The notes under the pieces are model-generated. The model had not been told where the DNA came from. It saw only the letters and a list, made by a program, of their open reading frames with translations, and did no database searches. Below are positions 11,201 through 23,845 of a stretch of DNA of 56,720 nucleotides, in pieces; positions within the stretch are counted from its first letter, which is position 1; each line of letters begins with the position of its first letter. This DNA comes from Gammaproteobacteria bacterium LSUCC0112 (GTDB lineage Bacteria > Pseudomonadota > Gammaproteobacteria > Pseudomonadales > Pseudohongiellaceae): contig SPIB01000002.1 of the NCBI GenBank assembly GCA_004535785.1, positions 17,465 through 74,184 on the forward strand, written 5' to 3'. The position numbers were made by a program, and so were the translations under genes.

Positions 11201-11852
11201 TGGTCATCCGATTGATGAGTTTTTACCCGAGTTGCGGCAGCTGACACGTGATCGGCTTGCCAATCTCAAAGCCGATCGGGAAAACCAGCTGTTGGCGGGC
11301 TTGCTGGTGGCCACGCGCACCATGCGCAGCAAACGCGGCGACAATATCGCGTTCATTACGCTGGACGATCGCAGTGGCCGACTGGAGATCTCGCTGTTTG
11401 CCAAAGAATACGAACGTTTCAGGGACATGTTGCAAAAAGATGCCATTCTTGTGGTTGATTGTCAGGTGTCCATGGATGACTTCAGTGGCAGTCTGAAAGG
11501 ACGTGCGCGAGAGGTCATGAATCTGACGCAGGCGCGGCTTCGTTATGCCAGCGCTGTGCAGTTGGAGCTCAAGGCCGATACGCTGGGCAAGGACTTCAGT
11601 CAGCATCTGGCTAAGGTATTGACGCCTTACAGGGTCGATCCGGCCAAGCAACAAGTGGTCCCCGCGGTGCAAGAAGAAGGTGCCGAACCCGCGCCGCCCG
11701 TGTCCTGCCCAGTGCGGATCTGTTACCGGCGACCGGATATTTCCGGTTGGATTACCCTCGGTGAGCAGTGGCAGGTCAAGCCGGATCAAGCGCTGATTCA
11801 TGAGTTGAAACAGCTTTTTGGGCAACAGGCTGTCAGCATCGCTTACCGCTGA
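8250..11852 (+). CDS. dnaE: DNA polymerase III alpha subunit
   Basis: DnaE is the replicative polymerase of the Pol III holoenzyme. The 1200-residue protein has an N-terminal PHP domain (FVHLNVHTEFSIVDG), the C-family polymerase palm with catalytic aspartates in PDFDVDF, the GRGSGAGS motif, then helix-hairpin-helix, OB-fold (about 1010-1090) and a C-terminal tau-binding region. Length is slightly above E. coli (1160). It lies between rnhB and accA as in most gammaproteobacteria. Confidence 0.97.
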   Translation: MTVTPNQFVHLNVHTEFSIVDGLVRVDELIKTVRALDMPAVAVTDHVNLFAMIKFYSEALGKGIKPICGCDVLIENTERPDRPHAITLLVKNLEGYRNLTRLISMSYTNKVGHGEPLLRRQWLEHHADGLIALSGGMNGDVGRALVDGDRPAALRALAWWMNLFPESFYLSIARCGRPGEEAYIQAAVLLSSDTDCPLVAVNDVRFIAAADFEAHEVRVCIHERRTLDDPRRPRHYTEQQYLRSPNEMITLFEDLPEAIENTVQIAMRCSLSLELGKPYLPNYPVPAGMTMDEFFREISLQGLQRRLPRIISESHHLPFTINSSQMADYADFCKPYYERLDFELNVIIQMGFPGYFLIVMEFIQWAKNNDIPVGPGRGSGAGSIVAYALGITDLDPLRYDLLFERFLNPERVSMPDFDVDFCMEGRDRVIQHVAELYGKEAVSQIITFGTMAAKAVVRDVARVQGKSYGLADKLSKLIPFEPGITLEKAMEDEPALREFIDSDEDAQEIMEMALKLEGITRNVGKHAGGVVIAPTRLTDFSPLYCDENGDGLVTQFDKNDVETAGLVKFDFLGLRTLTIIDWAVKMINKQEPAHRDNPLDITMIPLDDVRVYELLQRGETTAVFQLESRGMKDLIRRLLPSCFEDIVALVALFRPGPLQSGMVDDFINRKHGRAEISYPHPDLSPVLGNTYGVILYQEQVMQIAQVLASYSLGGADMLRRAMGKKKPEEMAKQRSIFVEGASGRGLSEELSGSIFDLMEKFAGYGFNKSHSAAYALVSYQTAWLKKHYPAYFMAAVMSADMQNTDKVVTLVEECREMKLPLIVPDVNVGAFNFTVNTKGQIVYGLGAIKGLGEGPINAIIKARDSGGDFTSLLDFCRRVDLRTVNKRALEALIKAGALDNLYESDTDTTRAWLMASLADTVQAAEQSSRNLESGVQDLFGDIAPVTETVAVSGLSEGPGSHKIKPWSQQQRLREEKETLGLYLSGHPIDEFLPELRQLTRDRLANLKADRENQLLAGLLVATRTMRSKRGDNIAFITLDDRSGRLEISLFAKEYERFRDMLQKDAILVVDCQVSMDDFSGSLKGRAREVMNLTQARLRYASAVQLELKADTLGKDFSQHLAKVLTPYRVDPAKQQVVPAVQEEGAEPAPPVSCPVRICYRRPDISGWITLGEQWQVKPDQALIHELKQLFGQQAVSIAYR

Positions 11853-11910
11853 GCGATGTTATTTGTTATGATTGGGCCTCGTCGGATCGAAACAGGCATA
11901 CCACAATATT

Positions 11911-12864
11911 ATGAATCCCAATTATCTCGATTTTGAGCAACCGATTGCGGACCTCGAAGTAAAGATCAATGAGTTGCGTCTGGTCAGTGACGACAACGAG
12001 TTGAACATCGGTGAAGAGATACAGAAGCTTCAGGAAAAGAGCAAAAAGCTCACCGAAAAAATCTATGGCAATCTGTCATCCTGGCAGATTTCGCAGGTCG
12101 CGCGACATCCGCTGCGACCCTATACACTGGATTACATTCAACACATCTTTACCGATTTTGATGAGTTACACGGTGACCGTCTGTTTGCTGACGATATGGC
12201 ATTGATTGGCGGTATTGCCCGACTCGAAGGCAAACCGGTGATGGTGATAGGCCATCAGAAGGGCCGTGGCACCAAAGAAAAAGTGCGCCACAATTTTGGA
12301 ATGCCGCGCCCGGAAGGTTACCGTAAAGCGCGCCGTTTGATAGAGCTGGCCGAACGTTTTCAATTGCCGGTACTGAGTTTTATTGATACGCCGGGCGCCT
12401 ACCCGGGCATCGACGCGGAAGAGCGTGGCATCAACGAAGCCATCGCCGAAAACATGGCGATGATGTCGCGAGTACGTACGCCATTGATTGCCACGGTGAC
12501 CGGTGAGGCCAACTCTGGCGGTGCCATTGCCATCGGCATCGCTGATCATCTGAACATGTTGCAATATTCCACGTACACCGTTATCACCCCGGAGGGCTGC
12601 GCCACCATTCTCTGGAAATCAGCAGAGCATGCCGCGGACGCTGCCGAAGCCATGGGTGTGACGTCAAAACGACTCGAAGAGCTGGGAATTGTGGACACCA
12701 CCATTCCAGAGCCTTTGGGTGGTGCACATCGAGACATTAAAGCAGTGGCTGCCAACATCAAATCCGCACTGGTGGATCAGGTAGAGCGCTTGCAGAACAT
12801 GGATATCGATAGTCTGGTCGAGCGTCGTTATCGACGACTGATGAGTTACGGCATCAGCCGCTAA
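11911..12864 (+). CDS. accA: Acetyl-CoA carboxylase carboxyltransferase subunit alpha
   Basis: AccA pairs with AccD to transfer CO2 from biotin carrier protein to acetyl-CoA, making malonyl-CoA for fatty acid synthesis. The 317-residue product starts [16 protein letters not shown], as in E. coli, and contains the crotonase-like CT domain with [11 protein letters not shown] and [12 protein letters not shown]. The ATG at 11911 is chosen for family start and length; an upstream in-frame codon at 11872 adds 13 unrelated residues. A TATGAT hexamer with a TG one base upstream lies about 45 nt before it and may be a -10 box. Confidence 0.96.
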   Translation: MNPNYLDFEQPIADLEVKINELRLVSDDNELNIGEEIQKLQEKSKKLTEKIYGNLSSWQISQVARHPLRPYTLDYIQHIFTDFDELHGDRLFADDMALIGGIARLEGKPVMVIGHQKGRGTKEKVRHNFGMPRPEGYRKARRLIELAERFQLPVLSFIDTPGAYPGIDAEERGINEAIAENMAMMSRVRTPLIATVTGEANSGGAIAIGIADHLNMLQYSTYTVITPEGCATILWKSAEHAADAAEAMGVTSKRLEELGIVDTTIPEPLGGAHRDIKAVAANIKSALVDQVERLQNMDIDSLVERRYRRLMSYGISR

Positions 12865-12908
12865 GTCACAACGGCATTTTTCTGGGGTCAACGTTAGGGG
12901 TTTTCAGC

Positions 12909-14339
12909 ATGTCAGACACGCTTCTGGCGGGCCCGGCCCCGGCGTTGCTTCATTCTTTAAAAAAGCTGTATGAGCATTTTCCGCATAGCCAAGGTCTGGT
13001 CATTGCCCTCAGTGGCGGTCTGGATTCCATGGTGTTGCTGGATATGTGTTGTGAATTGCAGCCTGAGTGGATTGCGATGTTTCCGCAGGGCATGCGCGCC
13101 ATCCATGTGCACCACGGCTTGAGTGTTAACGCGGACCGTTGGCTGGATTTCTGCAAACAACAATGTGATGCGCGCGCTATCCACTGCGTGAGTGTCAAGG
13201 CTGGCGCGATATTGCAGCGATATCTGGCAGCGGGCGATAGTGTCGAGGAAGCAGCGCGCCGGGCGCGATACCAAGTGTTTGAGCGCGAACTGGCGCACGA
13301 TGAGGTGCTGCTGACGGCTCATCACAAAAATGATCAGACCGAGACCGTGTTGTTGAACCTGCTGCGTGGCAGCGGTGCGCGAGGCTTGGCCGGTATGCCG
13401 GTCAGCAGAACCTTGGGGCAGGGGCAGGTATGGCGACCGTTGTTGCAGCAAGGTCGGGCGGACCTTGAAGCCTATGCTCAGCGTCGGGCATTGTTGTGGA
13501 TAGACGATGAAAGTAATCAGGACATACGTTTAAGTCGCAATTTTTTGCGCCATCAGGTGTTGCCATTGCTGGCCACACAATGGCCCGGTGTGCAGGACAC
13601 ACTGTTAAGAACGGCCGCGTTGCTGGCCGACAGTGACCAGTTATTGTCGCAGTTGGCTGAGCAGTACCTGAGTCAGCATCATGATGTGGAAGAAAATACG
13701 TTGCAGGTCGCCGATTTGTTGGTCGCCTCGCCCGCCATGCAGCGTCTGGTGCTGAGGCACTGGTTACACAATGCCAGTCGTGGCGACGCGGCCGCAGGGT
13801 TGTGGCCTGAATGGAAACTTGTCCAAACGCTGATTGATGAGGTGGTGTTGGCCACGGCAGATGCCGAACCGCTGCTTCACTGGCAGGGGCGTGAGATTCG
13901 CCGCTTCAGGGATCGCCTGTACATGATGTGGCCGGCTGAGCCTATGCCGCCGGCGCCGATCGATGGATTGTTATGGCGACAAACACCGGATGGTCGTTTG
14001 CCGGTGATGGTGTTGCCGGGCAACAACGGCAGCCTGCGCTTGTTGCAGAGTAAAGAGGCCGGCATGGTTTTCCCGGCAGGGGAATGCCGAGTGCGCTATC
14101 GCAGCGCGGATGGGCTGGAATGTGCGCTGGCGGGCAGACCGCGCCGGGCACTTAAAAAGATATTGCAGGAATCGGATGTACCGCCATGGATACGTGCGCG
14201 GACACCCCTGCTGTTTATTGATGACCAGCTGGCGTGGATTGCCGGTGTGGGTGTTTGTGAAGGATTTCAAGCAGATAAAGGCAGTAGTGGCTGGGCTGTC
14301 AACTGGCAGATGCCCGTTAATGAGGCGCCGGAACATTAA
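12909..14339 (+). CDS. tilS: tRNA(Ile)-lysidine synthase TilS
   Basis: TilS modifies the wobble cytidine of the CAU-anticodon tRNA-Ile to lysidine using ATP, switching the tRNA from Met to Ile identity. The 476-residue product has the PP-loop motif ALSGGLDS near residue 35, AHHKNDQTET and a conserved NFLRHQVLP segment, then the C-terminal TilS domains. It follows accA with a 44-nt gap, as in many gammaproteobacteria. Confidence 0.94.
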   Translation: MSDTLLAGPAPALLHSLKKLYEHFPHSQGLVIALSGGLDSMVLLDMCCELQPEWIAMFPQGMRAIHVHHGLSVNADRWLDFCKQQCDARAIHCVSVKAGAILQRYLAAGDSVEEAARRARYQVFERELAHDEVLLTAHHKNDQTETVLLNLLRGSGARGLAGMPVSRTLGQGQVWRPLLQQGRADLEAYAQRRALLWIDDESNQDIRLSRNFLRHQVLPLLATQWPGVQDTLLRTAALLADSDQLLSQLAEQYLSQHHDVEENTLQVADLLVASPAMQRLVLRHWLHNASRGDAAAGLWPEWKLVQTLIDEVVLATADAEPLLHWQGREIRRFRDRLYMMWPAEPMPPAPIDGLLWRQTPDGRLPVMVLPGNNGSLRLLQSKEAGMVFPAGECRVRYRSADGLECALAGRPRRALKKILQESDVPPWIRARTPLLFIDDQLAWIAGVGVCEGFQADKGSSGWAVNWQMPVNEAPEH

Positions 14340-14386
14340 GCAGCCGCCGATACAATGTGAGTATTGATACTTAACTGACACAGTGA

Positions 14387-14411
14387 CCGGAACATGGTTT
14401 CCGGAATTTTA
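14387..14411 (+). terminator. Weak terminator-like hairpin after tilS
   Basis: CCGGAA and TTCCGG form a 6-bp stem with a 6-nt loop, followed by AATTTTAATTT. The stem is short and the T-run interrupted, so termination may be partial. It lies in the 136-nt gap between tilS and pyrG. Confidence 0.35.
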
Positions 14412-14439
14412 ATTTGTTCATGCGTGGGGCTTCTGGTAA

Positions 14440-16982
<2,543 letters not shown>

Positions 16983-16989
16983 AAACTGA

Positions 16990-18300
<1,311 letters not shown>

Positions 18301-18363
18301 TTAGTTGATTGATTAAACAGGGCATTCGACACCCTTGATGTGCAAAGAGGCGACACACACACG

Positions 18364-18633
18364 ATGAAAGCACTGCTGGCAGGACTGGTCGTTGTGTTAT
18401 TGATTCTGCAGTGGCGCCTCTGGGCAGGCGAGGGAGGCGTGTCGGAGTTACGCCAGCTGGAACAACAGCTGGCGGCTCAGCGGGCCGAGAACGAGGCGCT
18501 GCGCCTGCGCAATCAGATGCTGGAGAACGAAGTGCTCGATTTGAAGACCGGCCTGGATGCCATTGAGGAGCGTGCGCGTTCCGATCTGGGCATGACCCGC
18601 GAAGGTGAAATTTTCTACAGAGTGATTGAATAG
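18364..18633 (+). CDS. ftsB: Cell division protein FtsB
   Basis: FtsB is a small bitopic membrane protein that forms the FtsQ-FtsB-FtsL complex controlling septal peptidoglycan synthesis. The 89-residue product has one N-terminal membrane helix (about 3-18), then a Gln/Glu/Leu-rich coiled coil with heptads (about 25-65), and the conserved end ERARSDLGMTREGEIFYRV. The eno-ftsB-ispD order supports the call. The ATG at 18364 is used because an upstream GTG adds polar residues before the membrane helix. Confidence 0.93.
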   Translation: MKALLAGLVVVLLILQWRLWAGEGGVSELRQLEQQLAAQRAENEALRLRNQMLENEVLDLKTGLDAIEERARSDLGMTREGEIFYRVIE

Positions 18634-19367
18634 TGGTCTATGCGATCATTCCGGCGGCCGGCATCGGCAGCCGTATGCAATCCAGTATACCGAAACAATA
18701 CCTGCCTTTGTGCGGCGCTACCGTCCTCCTGCATTCCATCCGGGCGCTGTTGGCGGTAAAAGATATCAGCCGCTTGGTGATCGCCTTGAACCCGGCAGAC
18801 CTCTGGTGGCCACAGACCCGCGCGTTGCTCACGGAAAGCGAGTTGCAGCGTATTGCAACCTGCATTGGCGGCGCGGAGCGCTGGCAGTCAGTGCGATCCG
18901 CGTTGGACATGATCAACAAGGTGTCGCAACACAACGACTGGGTGTTGATACACGATGCTGTGCGCCCCTGCGTGCGGCAGCAGGACCTTCGTGCGTTGCT
19001 GGAATTTTGTGACGCGGCGCCGGCGTCAGTCGCCGGTGCGCTGTTGGCGACGCCGGTGTCGGATACGCTCAAACGGGCGACCGACAGTTTCAGTGTGCAG
19101 AGTACCATGGATCGCACTCAGTTGTGGGCAGCATGTACCCCACAAATGTTCAGATCCGGGGACTTGCTTTTGGCACTGGATCAGTGTGCGTTGTCGGGCG
19201 TGTCAGTCACGGATGAGTCATCGGCGATTGAAGCGGCGGGTGGCAAGCCGCAGTTGATACCCTGTCATAGGGACAATATTAAAATTACCTATCCCGACGA
19301 CCTGCAGTTGGCTGAATGGATTTTGCAATCCCGCCTGCCTGCTTCCTTGGTATCAGATGGAGCTTGA
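18633..19367 (+). CDS. ispD: 2-C-methyl-D-erythritol 4-phosphate cytidylyltransferase IspD
   Basis: IspD transfers CMP from CTP to methylerythritol 4-phosphate in the non-mevalonate isoprenoid pathway. The 244-residue product opens with the nucleotide-binding motif IPAAGIGSRMQSSIPKQYL and has IHDAVRPC and ATPVSDTLKR, all family hallmarks. The GTG start at 18633 overlaps the ftsB stop (TAGTG). ispF follows after 7 nt. Confidence 0.95.
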   Translation: MVYAIIPAAGIGSRMQSSIPKQYLPLCGATVLLHSIRALLAVKDISRLVIALNPADLWWPQTRALLTESELQRIATCIGGAERWQSVRSALDMINKVSQHNDWVLIHDAVRPCVRQQDLRALLEFCDAAPASVAGALLATPVSDTLKRATDSFSVQSTMDRTQLWAACTPQMFRSGDLLLALDQCALSGVSVTDESSAIEAAGGKPQLIPCHRDNIKITYPDDLQLAEWILQSRLPASLVSDGA

Positions 19368-19374
19368 GATCAGT

Positions 19375-19860
19375 ATGCAGTTACGAATTGGCCATGGTTA
19401 TGATGCTCACCGGTTTGCCGAACCCTCCGACAATCGTCCCCTGATCCTTGGCGGCATCGAGGTGCCACATGACCGCGGCTTGTTGGCGCATTCCGATGGC
19501 GATGCACTGATTCATGCGCTGTGTGATGCGCTGTTGGGCGCCTTGGCATTGGGAGATATCGGACGTCATTTTCCGGATACCGATCAGGCTTTCAACAATG
19601 TCGACAGCAAACAGTTGTTAAAACACGTCATGGGCTTGATCAAGGCGCAGGGGTGGCGTGTGGTGAATGCCGATATGACAATTCTTGCACAGACGCCCAA
19701 AATGGCACCACATATCAATTCGATGCGATCATGTCTTGCCAGTTTACTGGAAGTTGATATGGGGGCTGTGAACGTCAAGGCCTCCACTACCGAAGGCATG
19801 GGATTTGTAGGGCGCAAGGAAGGTTTGGAAACCCATGCGGTGGTGTTGTTAAACCGGTGA
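19375..19860 (+). CDS. ispF: 2-C-methyl-D-erythritol 2,4-cyclodiphosphate synthase IspF
   Basis: IspF makes the cyclic diphosphate intermediate of the methylerythritol pathway as a zinc-dependent trimer. The 161-residue product begins MQLRIGHGYDAHRF, where Asp and His bind zinc, and contains LLAHSDGDALIHALCDA and KASTTEGMGFVGRKEG. The ATG at 19375 matches the family start; an in-frame ATG at 19357 lies inside ispD. Its stop overlaps the GTG of truD. Confidence 0.96.
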   Translation: MQLRIGHGYDAHRFAEPSDNRPLILGGIEVPHDRGLLAHSDGDALIHALCDALLGALALGDIGRHFPDTDQAFNNVDSKQLLKHVMGLIKAQGWRVVNADMTILAQTPKMAPHINSMRSCLASLLEVDMGAVNVKASTTEGMGFVGRKEGLETHAVVLLNR

Positions 19861-20918
19861 ATCTCTCCCGCACCCGCCAACCTGTACTGCGTGCTGATTT
19901 TAAACAGCAGCCGCATGACTTTCTGGTTGACGAGCAACTGGGGTTTGAGTGTACCGGTGATGGGGAGCATGTCTGGGTTTTGATCCGCAAAACCGGTATC
20001 AATACCGTCGAAGCTGCCCAGCGCCTTGCGCGCGCTGCCGGGGTCAGCCTCAAGGATGTCAGTTGGTCCGGATTAAAAGATCGCCACGGCGTCTGCCGCC
20101 AGTGGCTCAGTCTGCAGTTACCCGGGCGCGCGACACCCGATTTTATGTCGGTGATCTCTGATGAGCTGCACATTGAACGTATAGAGCGCAACAATCGCAA
20201 ACTGCGCAGAGGCAGTCATCGCAGTAACAGGTTTATGATTCGTTTGCGGCATTTGCGTCCTGACACGGACGTGGTTGATCTGGCTACCGGGCTGGCTGCG
20301 CTGGAACAGGCGTTGATACACATCCGCCAGCAGGGTGTCCCCAATTATTTTGGTGAGCAACGCTTTGGTTTTGACAATATCAACAAAGCACAAGCGTGGT
20401 TCAACCGTGAGTATCGTCCCCAAAATACCACTGAACGCGGACTGTTATTATCCGCCGCGCGTGCGGCGATTTTTAATGTGGTACTGAGTGAGCGTGTCAG
20501 TGCCGGTCACTGGAATAGGTACCTCGACGGCGATGTCATGAACCTTGACGGTAGTGCGAGTGTCTTTCAGCCCGAGGCTGGCGACGACCAGATTGTGCAG
20601 CGTATCGAGACCATGGATATTCATCCCACTGGCCCTTTGTGGGGGCGCCCGGTACCGCGATCGCCGAGCCCGCAGGCAGCGTGCGCTGAACTGGAAGGTC
20701 GCGTGGCTGAGCGCTTCCCCGGTCTGGCTGATGGCCTGGTGCGACATCAGGTCGAGGCCAGTCGGCGAAGTTTGCGTTTGCCGGTGCAGGCATTACACTA
20801 TCGGCTTTTAGAAAACCAATCCCCGACGGGGCCTGATCTGGAGTTGTCGTTTGAGTTGCCCTCGGGCACTTATGCAACTGCAGTTCTGCATGATCTGATT
20901 GAGTACCAACGCCTGTGA
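19857..20918 (+). CDS. truD: tRNA pseudouridine synthase D
   Basis: TruD makes pseudouridine 13 in tRNA-Glu. The 353-residue product contains the catalytic region VSWSGLKDRHGVCRQW, with the active-site Asp, and the family motif GVPNYFGEQRFG. It starts with GTG at 19857, overlapping the ispF stop by 4 nt, and ends overlapping the GTG of pcm by 4 nt. In E. coli surE lies between truD and pcm; here it is missing. Confidence 0.95.
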   Translation: MNLSRTRQPVLRADFKQQPHDFLVDEQLGFECTGDGEHVWVLIRKTGINTVEAAQRLARAAGVSLKDVSWSGLKDRHGVCRQWLSLQLPGRATPDFMSVISDELHIERIERNNRKLRRGSHRSNRFMIRLRHLRPDTDVVDLATGLAALEQALIHIRQQGVPNYFGEQRFGFDNINKAQAWFNREYRPQNTTERGLLLSAARAAIFNVVLSERVSAGHWNRYLDGDVMNLDGSASVFQPEAGDDQIVQRIETMDIHPTGPLWGRPVPRSPSPQAACAELEGRVAERFPGLADGLVRHQVEASRRSLRLPVQALHYRLLENQSPTGPDLELSFELPSGTYATAVLHDLIEYQRL

Positions 20919-21601
20919 ATACACCCAACCTTGCCGGCATAGGCATGACCTCGCAACGTACCCGGGAACGCATGATTGCGTCTTTGCTGGATAAGGGCAT
21001 CAAAAACTGGGCGGTGCTGGATGTGATGAGAACCGTGCCGCGACATGTATTTCTGGATGAAGCGCTGGCCACACGCGCTTACGAGGACACGGCCTTACCC
21101 ATCGGTTTTAACCAGACAATTTCGCAACCTTATGTGGTGGCCCGTATGACGGAGGCTGCGTTGGGTGCACGGCTGCCGGAACAGGGCAAAGTGCCGAGAG
21201 TATTGGAAATTGGTACCGGCTGCGGTTATCAGACTGCCGTCATCGCTCAGTTCGCCGAGCGGGTATGGACGGTTGAGCGTATCCAGCCGCTGTTGGAGCG
21301 GGCGCGCAAACACCTGTCACTGGTTGGCGTGCGCAATGTGCGCTTCAAACACGATGATGGCAGTCTGGGCTGGGCTGACAATGCACCGTTTGACATTATT
21401 ATTGCAGCGGCTGCCCCGCAACACGTGCCGCCGGAGCTGCTAAACCAGTTGGCTGACGGCGGTCGTCTGGTGATCCCGGTGGGCACAGAGCGCGGTGGTC
21501 AGGAGCTGTTGCTGATTGAACGGTTTGGCAACGAATTTTCCAGCCGTGTGCTGGAAGCCGTCAATTTTGTCCCGCTGTATGTCGGGCAGGTGCAGTACTG
21601 A
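20915..21601 (+). CDS. pcm: Protein-L-isoaspartate O-methyltransferase
   Basis: Pcm repairs damaged proteins by methylating L-isoaspartyl residues with S-adenosylmethionine. The 228-residue product has the conserved substrate region LPIGFNQTISQPYVVARMTE, the SAM-binding motif LEIGTGCGYQTAV, and DIIIAAAAP. The GTG at 20915 overlaps the truD stop; starts at 20945 (ATG) or 20972 (ATG) would shorten the N-terminus closer to E. coli length (208). It overlaps the next gene by one base. Confidence 0.94.
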   Translation: MNTPNLAGIGMTSQRTRERMIASLLDKGIKNWAVLDVMRTVPRHVFLDEALATRAYEDTALPIGFNQTISQPYVVARMTEAALGARLPEQGKVPRVLEIGTGCGYQTAVIAQFAERVWTVERIQPLLERARKHLSLVGVRNVRFKHDDGSLGWADNAPFDIIIAAAAPQHVPPELLNQLADGGRLVIPVGTERGGQELLLIERFGNEFSSRVLEAVNFVPLYVGQVQY

Positions 21602-22506
21602 TGAATATCAGAGAGCGGATTGTGTTGTTTTTGAAAGGCATGGCAATCGGCATAGCGGATTCTGTTCCCGGTGTTTCCGGCGGCACCATTGCGGTGATCA
21701 GTGGTATCTATGAACACTTGTTAAAAGCGCTGCGCAGTTGCAACCCCATGGCGCTGAAGGTGCTGTACCAACAGGGTTTCAAAGCGTTCTGGCGTAGCAT
21801 CGATGGCAGTTTTCTGCTCACGCTGGGCATGGGTATTCTGGGCAGCCTGCTGTTGATGGCCAATACCGTCCTGTATTTGCTGGATAATCATTTTATGCTG
21901 GTGATGGCATTTTTTCTGGGCTTGGTGCTGGCATCGTGTGTGTTGTTGTACCGGGAAATGGGCACTGTCAGTCTCGTCAAGACCTTGATATTTCTGGCTG
22001 GGTTTGCGCTGACCGCATTGACCGCGGTGATCAATCCGGCAGCGGGCAGCACCTCATTGTTATACCTGTTTTTCTGCGGCGCGATTGCCATCTGTGCCAT
22101 GATCTTGCCGGGAATTTCCGGGGCATTTATTCTGATTCTGTTGGGTGTTTATGAGTTCGTACTGGATGCCTTGCGCAGTCTGCAACTTGATGTGGTGATT
22201 GTATTCGCAGCGGGCTGTGCCATCGGCTTGCTGTCTTTTGCGCATGTGTTGACCTTGATGTTTTTTTATTATCGTCAACCAACGTATGCGTTTCTGGTTG
22301 GCATGCTGGCGGCGTCGGTAGTGGTGTTGTGGCCGTGGCGTCTGTCAACAGAGCCGGGCGCTGGTCTGGGCATGATGCCGTGGACTTATACTGAGTTGAC
22401 CGGTCATAGTGCGATGGTGCCAATGGTTCTGCTTTGTGCGGTTGGAGGATTTGCATTGATTATGCTGTTTGCGGCAACCGTGTCTCGTCTTGCCGGCAAC
22501 AAATAA
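21601..22506 (+). CDS. DUF368 family (PopT-type) undecaprenyl phosphate translocase
   Basis: This is a 301-residue polytopic inner membrane protein with about eight hydrophobic helices. It carries two inverted family motifs, DSVPGVSGGTIAVISGIYE near the N-terminus and MILPGISGAFILILLGVYE in the middle, which define DUF368. Members of this family have been shown to help recycle the carrier lipid undecaprenyl phosphate across the membrane. Placement between pcm and nlpD links it to cell wall functions. ATG at 21601 overlaps the pcm TGA by one base. Family assignment is firm; the transport role is from family knowledge. Confidence 0.88.
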   Translation: MNIRERIVLFLKGMAIGIADSVPGVSGGTIAVISGIYEHLLKALRSCNPMALKVLYQQGFKAFWRSIDGSFLLTLGMGILGSLLLMANTVLYLLDNHFMLVMAFFLGLVLASCVLLYREMGTVSLVKTLIFLAGFALTALTAVINPAAGSTSLLYLFFCGAIAICAMILPGISGAFILILLGVYEFVLDALRSLQLDVVIVFAAGCAIGLLSFAHVLTLMFFYYRQPTYAFLVGMLAASVVVLWPWRLSTEPGAGLGMMPWTYTELTGHSAMVPMVLLCAVGGFALIMLFAATVSRLAGNK

Positions 22507-22572
22507 CTGTTCATCCCCGCTGTGTCACAGGTTGTCGGGCAGATCGGTCAAGGATTTTTCCAGAGGCGTTTC

Positions 22573-23655
22573 ATGAAAAAGTATGGCGTTAAAGTTGTGT
22601 CACCCCGACTGGCCTGTCACGGAGCTTACGTGCGTTCACCCCGAATATTGCTATCGATGTTATTTCTGCTGGCCGGTTGCGCCAGTGACTATCAAGCGCC
22701 ACTGGACGATCGCAGCAGTCGACTTGAGCGCGAAGCGCCAGTGATTGTGGTCGATGGTCAAACGGTGCCAGCCACCACACGTGCGCCGGTTGCCACCAGC
22801 ACTGGCAACCCGACGTCGTCAACAACGGCCGTTGGCTCTGCCGCCACGGTTGTGCGCCCGATCGCCACAGGATCCGGGATCAGCAGGGCATCGGTGACCA
22901 GAACGCCGGTTGGCAACCAGCCACCAGCCCAAGTGCCTGCGCAAATACCGGCGCAAGAGCCTGCGCAACAAGTACCAGCGCAATCCGCAGTGCCTGCTGG
23001 CGCCGTGCATGTGGTTGGTCAGGGCGATACCCTGTATTCCATAGCCTTTGCGCATAACATGGATGTACGAAGCCTCGCATTGGCGAACAATCTGGTCACG
23101 CCGTATACCATTTACCCGGGGCAGCGTTTGAGTTTGAGCGCAACCGGTGTGACGGCCTCAGCGATTGATGACGTGCCACAAATTCCGGCGGCACCGGCGG
23201 GCGAATCAGCCCCTGATACCGGTCGTCGGCCGCAGGCTGCCATGGATGCTCGCCGTACCGGCAGTGTGAATACCCGACAAGTGGACGGTGTTACCTGGCA
23301 ATGGCCCGCCGATGGACGTTTACTCAGTACGTTTTTGGAGACCAGTGGCAACCGTGGTATCGATGTCGCAGGCATCAGTGGACAAGCCGTCTATGCAGCG
23401 GCTGACGGTGATGTTGTTTATGCGGGCAGTGGCATCCAGGGAGCCGGTAATCTGGTGATTGTGCGTCATAATGATCGTTATCTCAGTGCTTATATGCACA
23501 ACAGTACTATGCTGGTCAGAGAAGGCGATCAGGTCAGGGCTGGCGACAAAATCGCCGAGATGGGCGCTGGACCTAACGGTCGCGACATGCTGCATTTTGA
23601 AGTGCGTGTTGATGGCAAACCGGTCGATCCGGTTCGATACTTACCCAATCGTTAG
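22573..23655 (+). CDS. nlpD: Murein hydrolase activator NlpD (lipoprotein)
   Basis: NlpD activates amidase AmiC for daughter cell separation. The 360-residue product has a lipoprotein signal with lipobox LLAGC, a Thr/Ala/Pro/Gln-rich linker including PAQ repeats (about 130-155), a LysM domain (VVGQGDTLYSIAFAHN) and a C-terminal LytM domain. The first zinc His of active LytM enzymes is replaced (GNRGIDVAG), as in E. coli NlpD, so it should be a non-enzymatic activator. A GTG at 22630 with GGAG 5 nt upstream would give a more compact signal peptide and may be the real start. Confidence 0.92.
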   Translation: MKKYGVKVVSPRLACHGAYVRSPRILLSMLFLLAGCASDYQAPLDDRSSRLEREAPVIVVDGQTVPATTRAPVATSTGNPTSSTTAVGSAATVVRPIATGSGISRASVTRTPVGNQPPAQVPAQIPAQEPAQQVPAQSAVPAGAVHVVGQGDTLYSIAFAHNMDVRSLALANNLVTPYTIYPGQRLSLSATGVTASAIDDVPQIPAAPAGESAPDTGRRPQAAMDARRTGSVNTRQVDGVTWQWPADGRLLSTFLETSGNRGIDVAGISGQAVYAAADGDVVYAGSGIQGAGNLVIVRHNDRYLSAYMHNSTMLVREGDQVRAGDKIAEMGAGPNGRDMLHFEVRVDGKPVDPVRYLPNR

Positions 23656-23782
23656 TAGCAGCGCAGGTTTTTTTTTCAAAAAATTGTTCAAACAGTGTGC
23701 TGATTTTGTGAAATACAGCACATTTTTGACAATTGCCCCATCCAATTGCATGGCCAAACCGCTGATTCCTGCATTTGTCTTA

Positions 23783-23791
23783 TGATATTGT
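23783..23791 (+). promoter_or_regulatory. Extended -10 candidate upstream of rpoS
   Basis: TGATATTGT (TG, one base, TATTGT) lies 55 nt before the rpoS ATG in the 190-nt nlpD-rpoS gap. A small palindrome CTGTT-AAG-AACAG follows at 23801-23813, between the putative start site and the ribosome binding site. In E. coli the main rpoS promoter lies inside nlpD, so this may be only a secondary promoter. Confidence 0.3.
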
Positions 23792-23845
23792 CTGATCGTT
23801 CTGTTAAGAACAGCCTATTTTCACTGACAAGGATGATCAGACGAT

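Noticed and set aside
11853-11868. A 16-nt string (GCGATGTTATTTGTTA) shared by the accA upstream region and the mutS-pncC gap (27966-27981)
   Set aside because: One exact 16-mer pair in a 57-kb window is about what chance gives, and the surroundings do not match.
23300-23650. NlpD as an active LytM endopeptidase
   Set aside because: The first zinc-binding His is replaced by other residues, as in the known non-enzymatic activator, so an enzyme is unlikely.
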